The notes: generated by a model from the sequence alone, not told the origin. Counted from the stretch's first letter, positions 1 through 5,619 are shown. The stretch: 6,929 bases of DNA from an uncultured Ignavibacteria bacterium (GCA_937930275.1 CALGLM010000217.1:1-6929); one strand, 5' to 3'. Made by a program: numbers and translations.

Positions 1-1724
1 AAAGTCATTTTTTTAATAGTAATAAAGTTGTCGGCTTCCATTCTATAAAAATAAATTCCGCTTGGTAAACCGGCTGCGTTAAATTCAGTAGAATAATTTC
101 CGGCAGTCATATACTCATTTATCAATGTAGCAACTTCTTGTCCAAGCATATCAAAAACTTTAATTGATATTTTGGAGTCACTTGGTACGCTAAATGAAAT
201 TTTTGTATTTGGGTTAAACGGATTGGGATAATTTTGCTCTAAGCTAAAATTAATAGGATTTGCAACTTCAACTGCAACTTCGTTTGAAAAAATAAAACTA
301 CCGTCAAAATCTAATTGTTTTAATCTATAAACATATTTACCGGCTTTTTCAATTTCATCCGTAAATGAATAATTTTGTTTAGAAGTAGTTGTACCTGCAC
401 CTGAAACAAAACCTACTTTTGTCCAATTATTAACATCGTCAAAATTTCTTCTTTCAATATCAAAACCGCTATTATTTTCTTCTGTTGCCGTTGCCCAATT
501 TAATGAAACTTTGTTATCAACTGCAGCTGCATTAAAGGAAACAAGTTCAACCGGTAAAGCTTGAACGGATAATACACGAGGTAATGTACCGTTAATTTTA
601 TAATTTATTAACTGATTTTCTCCGTTGTATGGTATAACTGTAAAATAGTATTTTGTTCCTATTTCAAGAGAAGTAAACGCATATGACGTAGAAGGATAAG
701 GGACATAGACCATAGCTTTACCGTCACCTAATTGTGTATCTTGAGTATAAACTTCACCATCCATTGGTAAAAAATAATCGTCTTTATCGTAAGCAATAAT
801 AAAATACCCTGAAGGTAATTGAGTACCGGTGGAATTATTCCAGCTAATTATTATTGAACTACCGTCCAAACCTGCATTAACATTTGTCGGGAAATTTGTA
901 GGTTCGACAGCATAAGTAGGATTTAATTTAGTTAAATTACCAAAATCGATATAATTAATATACTCGGGATGATCGATTAAAGGATTTCTGTTTTTCTGAA
1001 CAGATTGAACATAGTTTGTTCTTTCAATTTCTCTTTTATTAGGAGGATCTTGCTTATGCCATTGTAGCAAAAGCTCAAAACGTTCCGGTGCTTCACTGAT
1101 ACTGGGTAATCTTGTATTGTTTAACCAATTTAAATTCCAAGTATAACCGTTTACGCCGTCATATTTTAATAACATATATAAAATTGCTCTTGCGGCATCT
1201 CCCTTTTGTTCCGGTCTTGGTTCATAAACTGTTTCGTTTAAACTGTTTTTACCTAACTTTCCTTCCATAAATTGATATGTAACCGTAACGACATCACCAA
1301 GCGGATGATTGCTTCTTCTACCGTTGGCATTATTTTGGTGAGAAGGAAATAAATGATATTGGTCGCTATACTCATTTCCGCTTTCCGAATCATAAGTCGG
1401 CATCCAGCTATGACAAAAAGTATGTTCACGGCTCATTGTTCCCCATGCAAATGTGCCTGAGTAAATAAACTCGTAATTAGAATATACACAGAAAACAGAT
1501 TTTGTACCGTTGCCGTTATTTATTGAGGCAAAGTTAGCTATATTTGTTTCGTCAAATTGGTCGTAAGAAATTTTTGTATAAGGTGATCTAATACGTGCTT
1601 TCAAATCGTCAACAAAGGATGAACTATTTACGTCAAGTGCATCGTAATATGTGCCTGCTTGGGCAAAAATTTGGCTTGTTAATAACAATAAATACAAGCT
1701 TAAAATAGAAAATAACTTTTGCAT
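1..1724 (-). CDS. Secreted endonuclease I-family nuclease with T9SS sorting domain (3' end cut by contig edge)
   Basis: The reading frame is open from the ATG at 1724 to base 1: 574 codons plus two bases, with no stop. Residues 1-21 are a signal peptide (Lys3, a Leu-rich core, cleavage near IFA|QAG). Residues about 24-260 match endonuclease I (Pfam Endonuclease_1, beta-beta-alpha metal fold). The active-site segment SREHTFCHSW (98-107) gives Glu100 and catalytic His101. DQYHLFPS (121-128) is followed by NGRRSN (134-139), where Asn134 probably binds metal, and KGDAARAILYM (174-184) is the family helix. Residues about 272-390 and 391-488 look fibronectin-III-like; the second holds LPVELVSF and LNWATATEENNSGF. 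The type-A sorting domain begins at about 493 with LEQNYPNPFNPNTK. The last codons read KKMT, so only about three residues are missing (the two paralogous domains end KKMTLMK and KKMTLIK). Known role of the family: extracellular, weakly specific DNA/RNA cleavage. Inferred role: nutrient scavenging or matrix turnover at the cell surface. The start is well supported by the signal peptide; upstream GGGAAG is only a weak ribosome site. Confidence 0.93.
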   Translation of the reverse strand, partial: MQKLFSILSLYLLLLTSQIFAQAGTYYDALDVNSSSFVDDLKARIRSPYTKISYDQFDETNIANFASINNGNGTKSVFCVYSNYEFIYSGTFAWGTMSREHTFCHSWMPTYDSESGNEYSDQYHLFPSHQNNANGRRSNHPLGDVVTVTYQFMEGKLGKNSLNETVYEPRPEQKGDAARAILYMLLKYDGVNGYTWNLNWLNNTRLPSISEAPERFELLLQWHKQDPPNKREIERTNYVQSVQKNRNPLIDHPEYINYIDFGNLTKLNPTYAVEPTNFPTNVNAGLDGSSIIISWNNSTGTQLPSGYFIIAYDKDDYFLPMDGEVYTQDTQLGDGKAMVYVPYPSTSYAFTSLEIGTKYYFTVIPYNGENQLINYKINGTLPRVLSVQALPVELVSFNAAAVDNKVSLNWATATEENNSGFDIERRNFDDVNNWTKVGFVSGAGTTTSKQNYSFTDEIEKAGKYVYRLKQLDFDGSFIFSNEVAVEVANPINFSLEQNYPNPFNPNTKISFSVPSDSKISIKVFDMLGQEVATLINEYMTAGNYSTEFNAAGLPSGIYFYRMEADNFITIKKMT

Positions 1725-1735
1725 GATAACTTCCC

Positions 1736-1749
1736 GAGTGCAATCACTC
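1736..1749 (-). promoter_or_regulatory. Small hairpin just upstream of the nuclease start
   Basis: GAGTG (1736-1740) and CACTC (1745-1749) form a perfect 5-bp stem with a 4-base loop. It lies 12-25 bases before the nuclease ATG, directly beside the only purine-rich candidate ribosome site (GGGAAG on the minus strand, 1730-1735). It could affect translation initiation, but a 5-bp stem may be chance. Confidence 0.25.
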
Positions 1750-1762
1750 AATTTTTAAAATT

Positions 1763-1790
1763 TTACTAAATAGCTTAGTAATATACTAAA
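1763..1790. promoter_or_regulatory. Candidate operator: inverted repeat plus spaced half-site upstream of the nuclease
   Basis: TTACTAA (1763-1769) and TTAGTAA (1775-1781) are perfect 7-bp inverted arms around ATAGC. TACTAAA occurs at 1764-1770 and again at 1784-1790, exactly 20 bases apart, or about two helical turns. The block lies about 40-65 bases before the nuclease ATG, where a regulator or polymerase would bind. The surrounding DNA is extremely AT-rich, so a chance origin is possible. No regulator is known for it. Confidence 0.3.
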
Positions 1791-1854
1791 ATTAATAGAT
1801 ATTAAAAAATTTAAAAATACATATTGAATGCAAAAATTATTATATAAGTTTAGG

Positions 1855-2493
1855 TCAATTTAAGCTTTTTAAATAATCTTCCAAAGTGTATATACAAGAG
1901 ATATATTTTACGTTTTCAAACTTTTGAAGAATTGCTTCTTTTCCTTCGCTAAAAGCTTGTCCGCCAACAATAATTTTTTGTGTAGGAAATTTTTCGTTAA
2001 TAGCTTCAATTTCACGCATCAATCTAACAATGTTTATATAGAAATTTAAAGATATTGCAACAATATCCGGTTTCTCTTCTTCAATTAAAGTTAATAATTC
2101 CTCCTTAGGCGTATTTGCCCCTAAGTAAATTGAATGCCAACCGTTCAACTCAAAAACATCGGAAACCATTCTTGCACCAAGTTCGTGAAACTCCTTATCG
2201 GTGCAAGTAACAATTACTTTTTTATTTATTTTTGGTACACTTAAAATATGCGGATAAATTAAGTTTATAATTATTTCTGTAATTTTGGTTGCTTGGTGCT
2301 CACGAGCAATGCTCGTTCTATCATTTTCCCAAAGCTGCCCTATTCTATACATCGACCTTTTAATAACATCAGTGTATATTTCTTTAACAGAAACTCCGCT
2401 CTCTAATAATGAAAGTATTATGCGTGTACATTCTTCTTTATTTCCGTCAGTTAAAGCAGCTAAATAATGCAAATATTGAGATTCTAATATCAT
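1855..2493 (-). CDS. Stand-alone cobalamin-binding protein, CarH-like light/B12 sensor module without DNA-binding domain
   Basis: 212 residues in two parts. Residues 1-85 form a helical B12-binding cap (B12-binding_2 type) with GQLW at 52-55 and REH at 64-66: Trp55, nine residues, then Glu65-His66, the W-x9-EH motif that packs on adenosylcobalamin in CarH photoreceptors. Residues about 91-212 are a Rossmann-like B12-binding domain. EFHELG (101-106) supplies the E-x-H-x-x-G motif, with His103 as the likely lower cobalt ligand. YLGANTP (123-129), ISLN (147-150) and IVGGQAF (175-181) line the nucleotide tail. Corrinoid methyltransferase subunits are a similar length but normally carry GDxHDIG, so the CarH/MerR-associated class fits better. 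The MerR DNA-binding domain is absent, and the residue after Trp55 is Glu rather than the His that caps cobalt in light-exposed Thermus CarH. It lies 62 bases after the lipid-synthase-like gene on the same strand and has no clear Shine-Dalgarno site. B12 binding is probable; light sensing is inference. Confidence 0.85.
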   Translation of the reverse strand: MILESQYLHYLAALTDGNKEECTRIILSLLESGVSVKEIYTDVIKRSMYRIGQLWENDRTSIAREHQATKITEIIINLIYPHILSVPKINKKVIVTCTDKEFHELGARMVSDVFELNGWHSIYLGANTPKEELLTLIEEEKPDIVAISLNFYINIVRLMREIEAINEKFPTQKIIVGGQAFSEGKEAILQKFENVKYISCIYTLEDYLKSLN

Positions 2494-2555
2494 AACAACC
2501 GAAATTAATAATTATAATTTTTGTAACATAAAAATTCTAAATAAAATTCCATTTG

Positions 2556-3191
2556 TTACGAATACTTTAAATTTATTTTTTTTGCAATAACATAAGCAAC
2601 ATAAGTAAAAAAAGGAGAAGCAAAAACGTCTATTGAATAGTGCACGTGCTGTATTAATACCAATACACCTATACTTATAGTACAAATTAATAAAATAGTT
2701 TTTATTATTTTATTTTTTACAACTAAATACATTAAAAACATAGTTGCAGTATGACCGCTAAAAAATAAATCTTTTGTAAATGTCATACCCGTACTAAAAA
2801 ACGCAATAAAAGGATCTTGTAAAATTATAATTGTTTCCGGAGGATTTAAAGGTAATAAAAACATCCCCGTTACTCTAAACGATATCATAAAAATATATAC
2901 TTGTAAAGCAAATATTAAAGATCGCGGATCTTTTAACAAAGATATAATTGTAAACGGAATTGCAGAGTACATTATAATAAATGTTATCCATGTTACATCA
3001 ATCGGGTTAAATAAACTTAAAACGGGATCTTTAATAACAAAACCGTCTCGTAATTCATTGTAAGCTAAATACTTTGTTACCAAAAATAGAACTATTGACA
3101 TAAAAAATAGTGTTACAATTGTAGAAGACTTAAAATTCTTATTTTTTAGTTCATTTTTCCAAATACTGATAATCTCTTCAATTTTTTTCAT
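2556..3191 (-). CDS. Sphingomyelin-synthase-like PAP2_C integral membrane phosphotransferase
   Basis: 211 residues with about six hydrophobic segments (roughly 23-43, 66-86, 91-113, 143-157, 163-181, 188-204). It carries the motif order of the sphingomyelin synthase / PAP2_C family. A D2-like stretch, FRVTGMFLLPLNPP, covers 105-118 and includes Arg106. The D3-like stretch is DLFFSGHT (141-148) with His147. The D4-like stretch is HYSIDV (184-189) with His184 and Asp188. His147, His184 and Asp188 would be the catalytic triad. Known family members transfer a phospho-headgroup from a phospholipid to ceramide, or act as lipid phosphatases, in the membrane. Substrate here is unknown; a sphingolipid or another membrane lipid headgroup is an inference consistent with sphingolipid synthesis in parts of Bacteroidota. 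It ends 62 bases before the B12-module gene on the same strand, so the two may share a transcript. It is divergent from the secreted gene at 3351. The start codon has no Shine-Dalgarno site, as is common in this group. Confidence 0.82.
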   Translation of the reverse strand: MKKIEEIISIWKNELKNKNFKSSTIVTLFFMSIVLFLVTKYLAYNELRDGFVIKDPVLSLFNPIDVTWITFIIMYSAIPFTIISLLKDPRSLIFALQVYIFMISFRVTGMFLLPLNPPETIIILQDPFIAFFSTGMTFTKDLFFSGHTATMFLMYLVVKNKIIKTILLICTISIGVLVLIQHVHYSIDVFASPFFTYVAYVIAKKINLKYS

Positions 3192-3254
3192 ATTGCTATT
3201 AAATAAATTACTGAATTTTTGCTGATTTTTGAATTTAAATATGCAGGCATGATT

Positions 3255-3296
3255 TTTGTATATTTATTACAAATTTATTAAAATTTTGTGAAACAA
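3255..3296 (-). promoter_or_regulatory. Weak candidate promoter and inverted repeat in the divergent spacer
   Basis: Read on the minus strand, TAAATTTG (3277 to 3270) fits the Bacteroidota -7 consensus TAnnTTTG. A TTG (3296 to 3294) lies 16 bases further upstream, slightly closer than usual. This would start transcription about 70-80 bases before the lipid-synthase-like gene. Overlapping it, TTTGTA (3255-3260) and TACAAA (3268-3273) form 6-bp inverted arms. Both signals are weak in DNA this AT-rich. Confidence 0.22.
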
Positions 3297-3350
3297 TTTA
3301 CTAAAAAAAAACGTCTAATTAAATAATTAAAAAAGGATTTAGCTATATAG

Positions 3351-3782
3351 ATGAAAAAATTTGTACTTTTATTTATAGTTTTAACAGTAACTCTTTTTGC
3401 TCAAAACCAGAATAATTCTGTTTTTGGATTTAATAATAAACAACCAAAAAATACCGAACAAACAGCTTTACAGGTAAAAAATACTATTATTAATAAAGTT
3501 AACGATGTTAGCACACCAAGCACATTCGTTTTAGAACAAAACTATCCAAACCCCTTCAATCCTTCAACTAAAATTCAATTTAGTATTCCAAAGGAAACTA
3601 ATATAAATTTGAGCATTTACAACATGCTTGGTCAAATTGTAACTACAATTTATTCCGGTAAATTAGATGCAGGCACTCATTATGTCGAGTTTGACGGTTC
3701 TCAATTACCAAGCGGAATTTATTTTTACAGACTTGAAGCAGATAATTTTGTAAAAACAAAAAAAATGACTTTAATGAAATAA
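3351..3782 (+). CDS. Small secreted protein consisting almost only of a T9SS sorting domain
   Basis: 143 residues. Residues 1-17 are a signal peptide (MKK, then a hydrophobic run to LFA), with predicted cleavage before Gln18. Residues 18-58 are polar, rich in Asn, Gln, Lys and Thr, and match no domain I know. Residues 59-143 are a complete type-A T9SS sorting domain, from FVLEQNYPNPFNPSTK through LDAGTHY, LPSGIYFY and KKMTLMK. Such domains normally direct a large cargo across the outer membrane and are then cleaved. Here the cargo would be only about 41 residues. The sorting domain is a close duplicate of that in the next gene. The start is supported by the signal peptide and an in-frame TAG just before the ATG; AAGGA lies too far upstream (13 bases) to be a good ribosome site. 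It could be a tiny surface peptide, a deletion remnant of a larger cargo gene, or a sorting-domain donor for recombination. Confidence 0.82.
   Translation: MKKFVLLFIVLTVTLFAQNQNNSVFGFNNKQPKNTEQTALQVKNTIINKVNDVSTPSTFVLEQNYPNPFNPSTKIQFSIPKETNINLSIYNMLGQIVTTIYSGKLDAGTHYVEFDGSQLPSGIYFYRLEADNFVKTKKMTLMK
3525..3782 (+). repeat. Duplicated T9SS sorting-domain coding segment, copy A
   Basis: This 258-bp segment (85 codons plus stop) aligns without gaps to 4949-5206. By eye, 71 of 85 encoded residues are identical, and many silent positions also agree. The other sorting domain in the window (3' end of the gene at 1-1724) is clearly more distant. Confidence 0.85.
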
Positions 3783-3851
3783 AAAAATAACTTTTCATGG
3801 TTTTTTCAAATAAATAATTTACTTTACTGATTATTTTATTCTTTTTTTTAT

Positions 3852-3859
3852 TATTTTTG
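3852..3859 (+). promoter_or_regulatory. Possible Bacteroidota-type -7 element before the propeller gene
   Basis: TATTTTTG fits the TAnnTTTG consensus and would give a leader of about 80 bases before the ATG at 3944. No TTG is present at the expected -33 position, and the region is T-rich, so this is weak. Confidence 0.2.
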
Positions 3860-3933
3860 TTTTAAGGAAATAAGACCAACACTCTTTTTTTTCTTAAACT
3901 AAATAATATTAAATTATTTTTCTTCTTCATAGT

Positions 3934-3937
3934 GAGG
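3934..3937 (+). promoter_or_regulatory. Shine-Dalgarno site that decides the propeller gene start
   Basis: GAGG lies six bases before the ATG at 3944, an ideal spacing. It sits inside the longer frame that would begin at GTG 3932, so the GTG is not the likely start. Confidence 0.6.
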
Positions 3938-3943
3938 CAAAAA

Positions 3944-5206
3944 ATGAAAAGTAAATTGACCCTTTCTATTCTTGTTTTTTTATTCTTTTCAAGTTTTGCG
4001 TTTTCCCAAAATTGGGTTGAGCAAATTAGCAACACAACAAATAAATTAAGACATGTTCAATTTATTGACGCAAATAACGGTTGGGTTGTAGGTGAAGCCG
4101 GTACTATTCTAAAGACTACTGACGGGGGCACAAATTGGATAAAAATAACAGTCCCTTCTGCAAATAATGAATTACTTATAGGTTGTTACTTTGTTTCATC
4201 TCAAGTAGGTTGGATAGGCGGTGATTTCGGAATTGCAAAAACTGTTGACGGCGGACTAACTTGGGCGAAACAAGGTGATGCTTTTAATATAACCAAATTA
4301 TTTTTTATTAATTCCGAAATAGGTTATGCTGTAGGCGGAATTGACGGAACAACTCCCAATACAGGTTTTATTTATAAAACTACTGACGGCGGAAATAATT
4401 GGAGCTTAACAAGCAATAATACAACCTGGTCAAGATTTTACGGAATTCAGTTTGTTGACGAAAATAACGGTTGGGCTTTCTCTGAAAAAAAGGGAGTAAT
4501 TGTTAGAACAACTAATGCAGGTAATTCTTGGGAAACTGTTTATGCAAATAATTCAAATTATTTTGGCGGACTTTATTTTATAAATAAAAATATAGGTTGG
4601 TGCACAGGAAGAACCGAAAATGCCGGTGTAGTATTAAAAACAACTGACGGAGGACTTAATTGGGTTAATATAGCAGGTAGTTTGCCTTATGCTATTTCAA
4701 ATATTCAGTTTTTTGATGAACAAAACGGCTGGGCAACTTCAGCTACACAAACCGAAATTTTTATAAGAAAAACAACCAATTCCGGATTGTCTTGGGAAAT
4801 TTCCTTAACAACTACTTCGGATGTTTTTAGCGGTTCATTAAATTTTGTAAATCAAAATTTAGGTTATGTTGTAGGCGGTAATGGTAAAATTTATAAATAT
4901 ACCGATAATAGTACTTCAGTTGACGTTGTGAATCTAACCGCAGCAAATTTTGAATTACAACAGAATTACCCTAACCCCTTTAATCCTTCCACTAAAATTC
5001 AATTTAGCATTCCAAAAGAATCTAATATAAATTTGAGCGTTTACAATATGCTCGGTCAATTAGTAACTACTATTTATAACGGAAAATTAGATGCCGGCAC
5101 TCATTATACTCTATTTGACGGTTCTCAATTAACAAGCGGTATCTATTTTTATAAACTCGAAACAGATAATTTTGTTTCTATTAAAAAGATGACCCTTATT
5201 AAATAG
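3944..5206 (+). CDS. Secreted seven-repeat Ycf48/BNR-like beta-propeller with T9SS sorting domain
   Basis: 420 residues from the ATG at 3944, preferred over GTG 3932 because of the GAGG ribosome site and because the signal peptide then starts MKSK (residues 1-20, cleavage near AFS|QNW). Seven repeats follow at about 35-69, 78-110, 117-156, 166-199, 207-243, 251-287 and 295-322. Most follow the pattern F-(I/V)-(D/N)-x3-GW-x-VG, then K-TT-(D/N)-GG-x-x-W, as in LKTTDGGTNW (56-65), YKTTDGGNNW (144-153) and LKTTDGGLNW (231-240). The last repeat lacks the closing GG-W. Seven such units are expected to close a seven-bladed propeller. Residues about 336-420 are a type-A T9SS sorting domain ending KKMTLIK. 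Proteins of this kind are often labelled photosystem II assembly factor (Ycf48/HCF136) by similarity; here it is an exported, probably surface-bound scaffold, adhesin or binding protein. Ligand unknown. It follows the short sorting-domain gene by 161 bases. Confidence 0.9.
   Translation: MKSKLTLSILVFLFFSSFAFSQNWVEQISNTTNKLRHVQFIDANNGWVVGEAGTILKTTDGGTNWIKITVPSANNELLIGCYFVSSQVGWIGGDFGIAKTVDGGLTWAKQGDAFNITKLFFINSEIGYAVGGIDGTTPNTGFIYKTTDGGNNWSLTSNNTTWSRFYGIQFVDENNGWAFSEKKGVIVRTTNAGNSWETVYANNSNYFGGLYFINKNIGWCTGRTENAGVVLKTTDGGLNWVNIAGSLPYAISNIQFFDEQNGWATSATQTEIFIRKTTNSGLSWEISLTTTSDVFSGSLNFVNQNLGYVVGGNGKIYKYTDNSTSVDVVNLTAANFELQQNYPNPFNPSTKIQFSIPKESNINLSVYNMLGQLVTTIYNGKLDAGTHYTLFDGSQLTSGIYFYKLETDNFVSIKKMTLIK
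4949..5206 (+). repeat. Duplicated T9SS sorting-domain coding segment, copy B
   Basis: Partner of 3525-3782: equal length, no gaps, 71 of 85 residues identical by eye. The differences cluster at the first residues and around YVEF/YTLF and VKTKK/VSIKK. Confidence 0.85.
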
Positions 5207-5219
5207 CGTAAATCTTAGT

Positions 5220-5248
5220 AATTTAAGTACTTAAAAAACTTAATTTTT
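5220..5248 (+). terminator. Weak AT-rich hairpin with T-run after the propeller gene
   Basis: TTAAGT (5223-5228) pairs with ACTTAA (5238-5243) around a nine-base loop and is followed by TTTTT (5244-5248), starting about 15 bases after the stop codon. The stem has only one G-C pair. A 14-bp perfect palindrome (5222-5235) overlaps it, so it may form a different structure or be chance. Confidence 0.3.
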
Positions 5249-5250
5249 AT

Positions 5251-5310
5251 TGAACCGGAATGTACAAGGTGTTTATTCATTTAATAATGACTCTTGAAAA
5301 TTCCGGTTCA
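5251..5310. repeat. 60-bp element with perfect 11-bp terminal inverted repeats
   Basis: TGAACCGGAAT (5251-5261) and ATTCCGGTTCA (5300-5310) are exact inverted copies separated by 38 bases. Inside, TCATT and AATGA form a smaller 5-bp stem around TAAT. The element is flanked on both sides by TAT (5248-5250 and 5311-5313), which could be a 3-bp target duplication or chance. There is no T-run on either strand, so it is not a standard intrinsic terminator. It could be a miniature inverted-repeat element or a structured transcript end. Confidence 0.6.
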
Positions 5311-5316
5311 TATCTG

Positions 5317-5360
5317 AACTGTGATTTGTGTGATTTATAACTGTGATTTGTGTGATTTAT
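5317..5360. repeat. Perfect 22-bp tandem duplication with 9-bp inner repeats
   Basis: Two exact head-to-tail copies occupy 5317-5338 and 5339-5360. Each copy begins AACTG and contains TGTGATTTG followed by TGTGATTTA, so a 9-bp unit is nested within the 22-bp unit. Exact identity suggests a recent slippage duplication. Confidence 0.85.
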
Positions 5361-5410
5361 TTGATTTTAAAGATTTTAGGTTTTATCCTGTTAATCCTTT
5401 TTTATCCTGC
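5361..5410. repeat. Degenerate short-period repeat tract
   Basis: The tract continues the preceding duplication with TTGATTTTAAAGATTTTAGG, then TTTATCCTG, TTAATCC and TTTATCCTG units. A related run (TTCCTG, TTCATCC, TTAATC, TTAAATCC) recurs at 5520-5553. This style of run is familiar to me as dispersed intergenic repeats in Bacteroidota; function unknown. Confidence 0.5.
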
Positions 5411-5460
5411 CCATTAAGACTCTAAATAATGTTAAATATTTAGCGTTAAATAAATAGAAT

Positions 5461-5488
5461 AAAAACCCATTCCATTTTCGGAATAGGG
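5461..5488 (-). terminator. Intrinsic terminator for the minus-strand DUF438/DUF1858 operon
   Basis: On the minus strand, CCCTATTCC (5488 to 5480) pairs with GGAATGGG (5473 to 5466) around GAAAAT, with one bulged A. It is followed at once by TTTTT (5465 to 5461) and ATTCTATTT. The stem has eight pairs, five of them G-C. It lies about 160 bases after the stop codon at 5646. Confidence 0.6.
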
Positions 5489-5489
5489 A

Positions 5490-5510
5490 ATTCAACATTC
5501 AGCATTCAAA
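5490..5510. repeat. Three 7-bp tandem units ATTCAAC / ATTCAGC / ATTCAAA
   Basis: Three head-to-tail heptamers differing by one or two bases sit just beside the terminator. ATTCAAC-type runs are another familiar dispersed repeat style in Bacteroidota spacers. Confidence 0.5.
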
Positions 5511-5573
5511 ATTGATGGATTTCCTGTTCATCCGTCCTTAATCTCTTAAATCCCGGTTCAAAAGTTAAATATC

Positions 5574-5619
5574 TGAGTGATAAAAATATTTCCCGCTTTA
5601 GTAAATAATTTATCACTCA
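5574..5619. repeat. Perfect 11-bp inverted repeat just after the DUF1858-DUF2249 stop codon
   Basis: TGAGTGATAAA (5574-5584) and TTTATCACTCA (5609-5619) are exact inverted copies. After a small internal loop the stem continues with TATTT (5587-5591) and AAATA (5603-5607), leaving an 11-base apical loop. It starts 26 bases past the minus-strand stop codon. There is no T-run, so a transcript-stabilising 3' hairpin is more likely than a terminator. Confidence 0.6.

Noticed and set aside
2285..2467. 60-codon plus-strand frame
   Set aside because: It lies wholly antisense to the well-supported B12-binding gene and shows no domain or ribosome site.
1855..2493. Methyltransferase corrinoid subunit
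   Set aside because: Length fits, but the motif is EFHELG rather than GDxHDIG, W-x9-EH is present, and no methyltransferase partner is nearby. Not fully excluded.
2523..2559. GTAACA / TGTTAC inverted repeat as a terminator between the lipid and B12 genes
   Set aside because: Only 6 bp with a 25-base interior, overlapping the stop codon, with no proper T-run; too weak to split the pair.
3783..3810. A/T hairpin after the short sorting-domain gene as a terminator
   Set aside because: The stem relies on an A-run against a T-run with a bulge and one G-C pair; expected by chance in this composition.
3932..3943. GTG 3932 as start of the propeller gene
   Set aside because: The ATG at 3944 has GAGG six bases upstream and gives a cleaner signal peptide; the GTG overlaps that ribosome site.
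3944..5206. Photosystem II assembly role for the propeller protein
   Set aside because: The similarity is to the generic repeat only. The T9SS sorting domain places the protein at the cell surface, and nothing here indicates photosynthesis.
5317..5360. CRISPR-like repeat array
   Set aside because: Two directly abutting copies with no spacers and no cas genes; a simple tandem duplication explains it.
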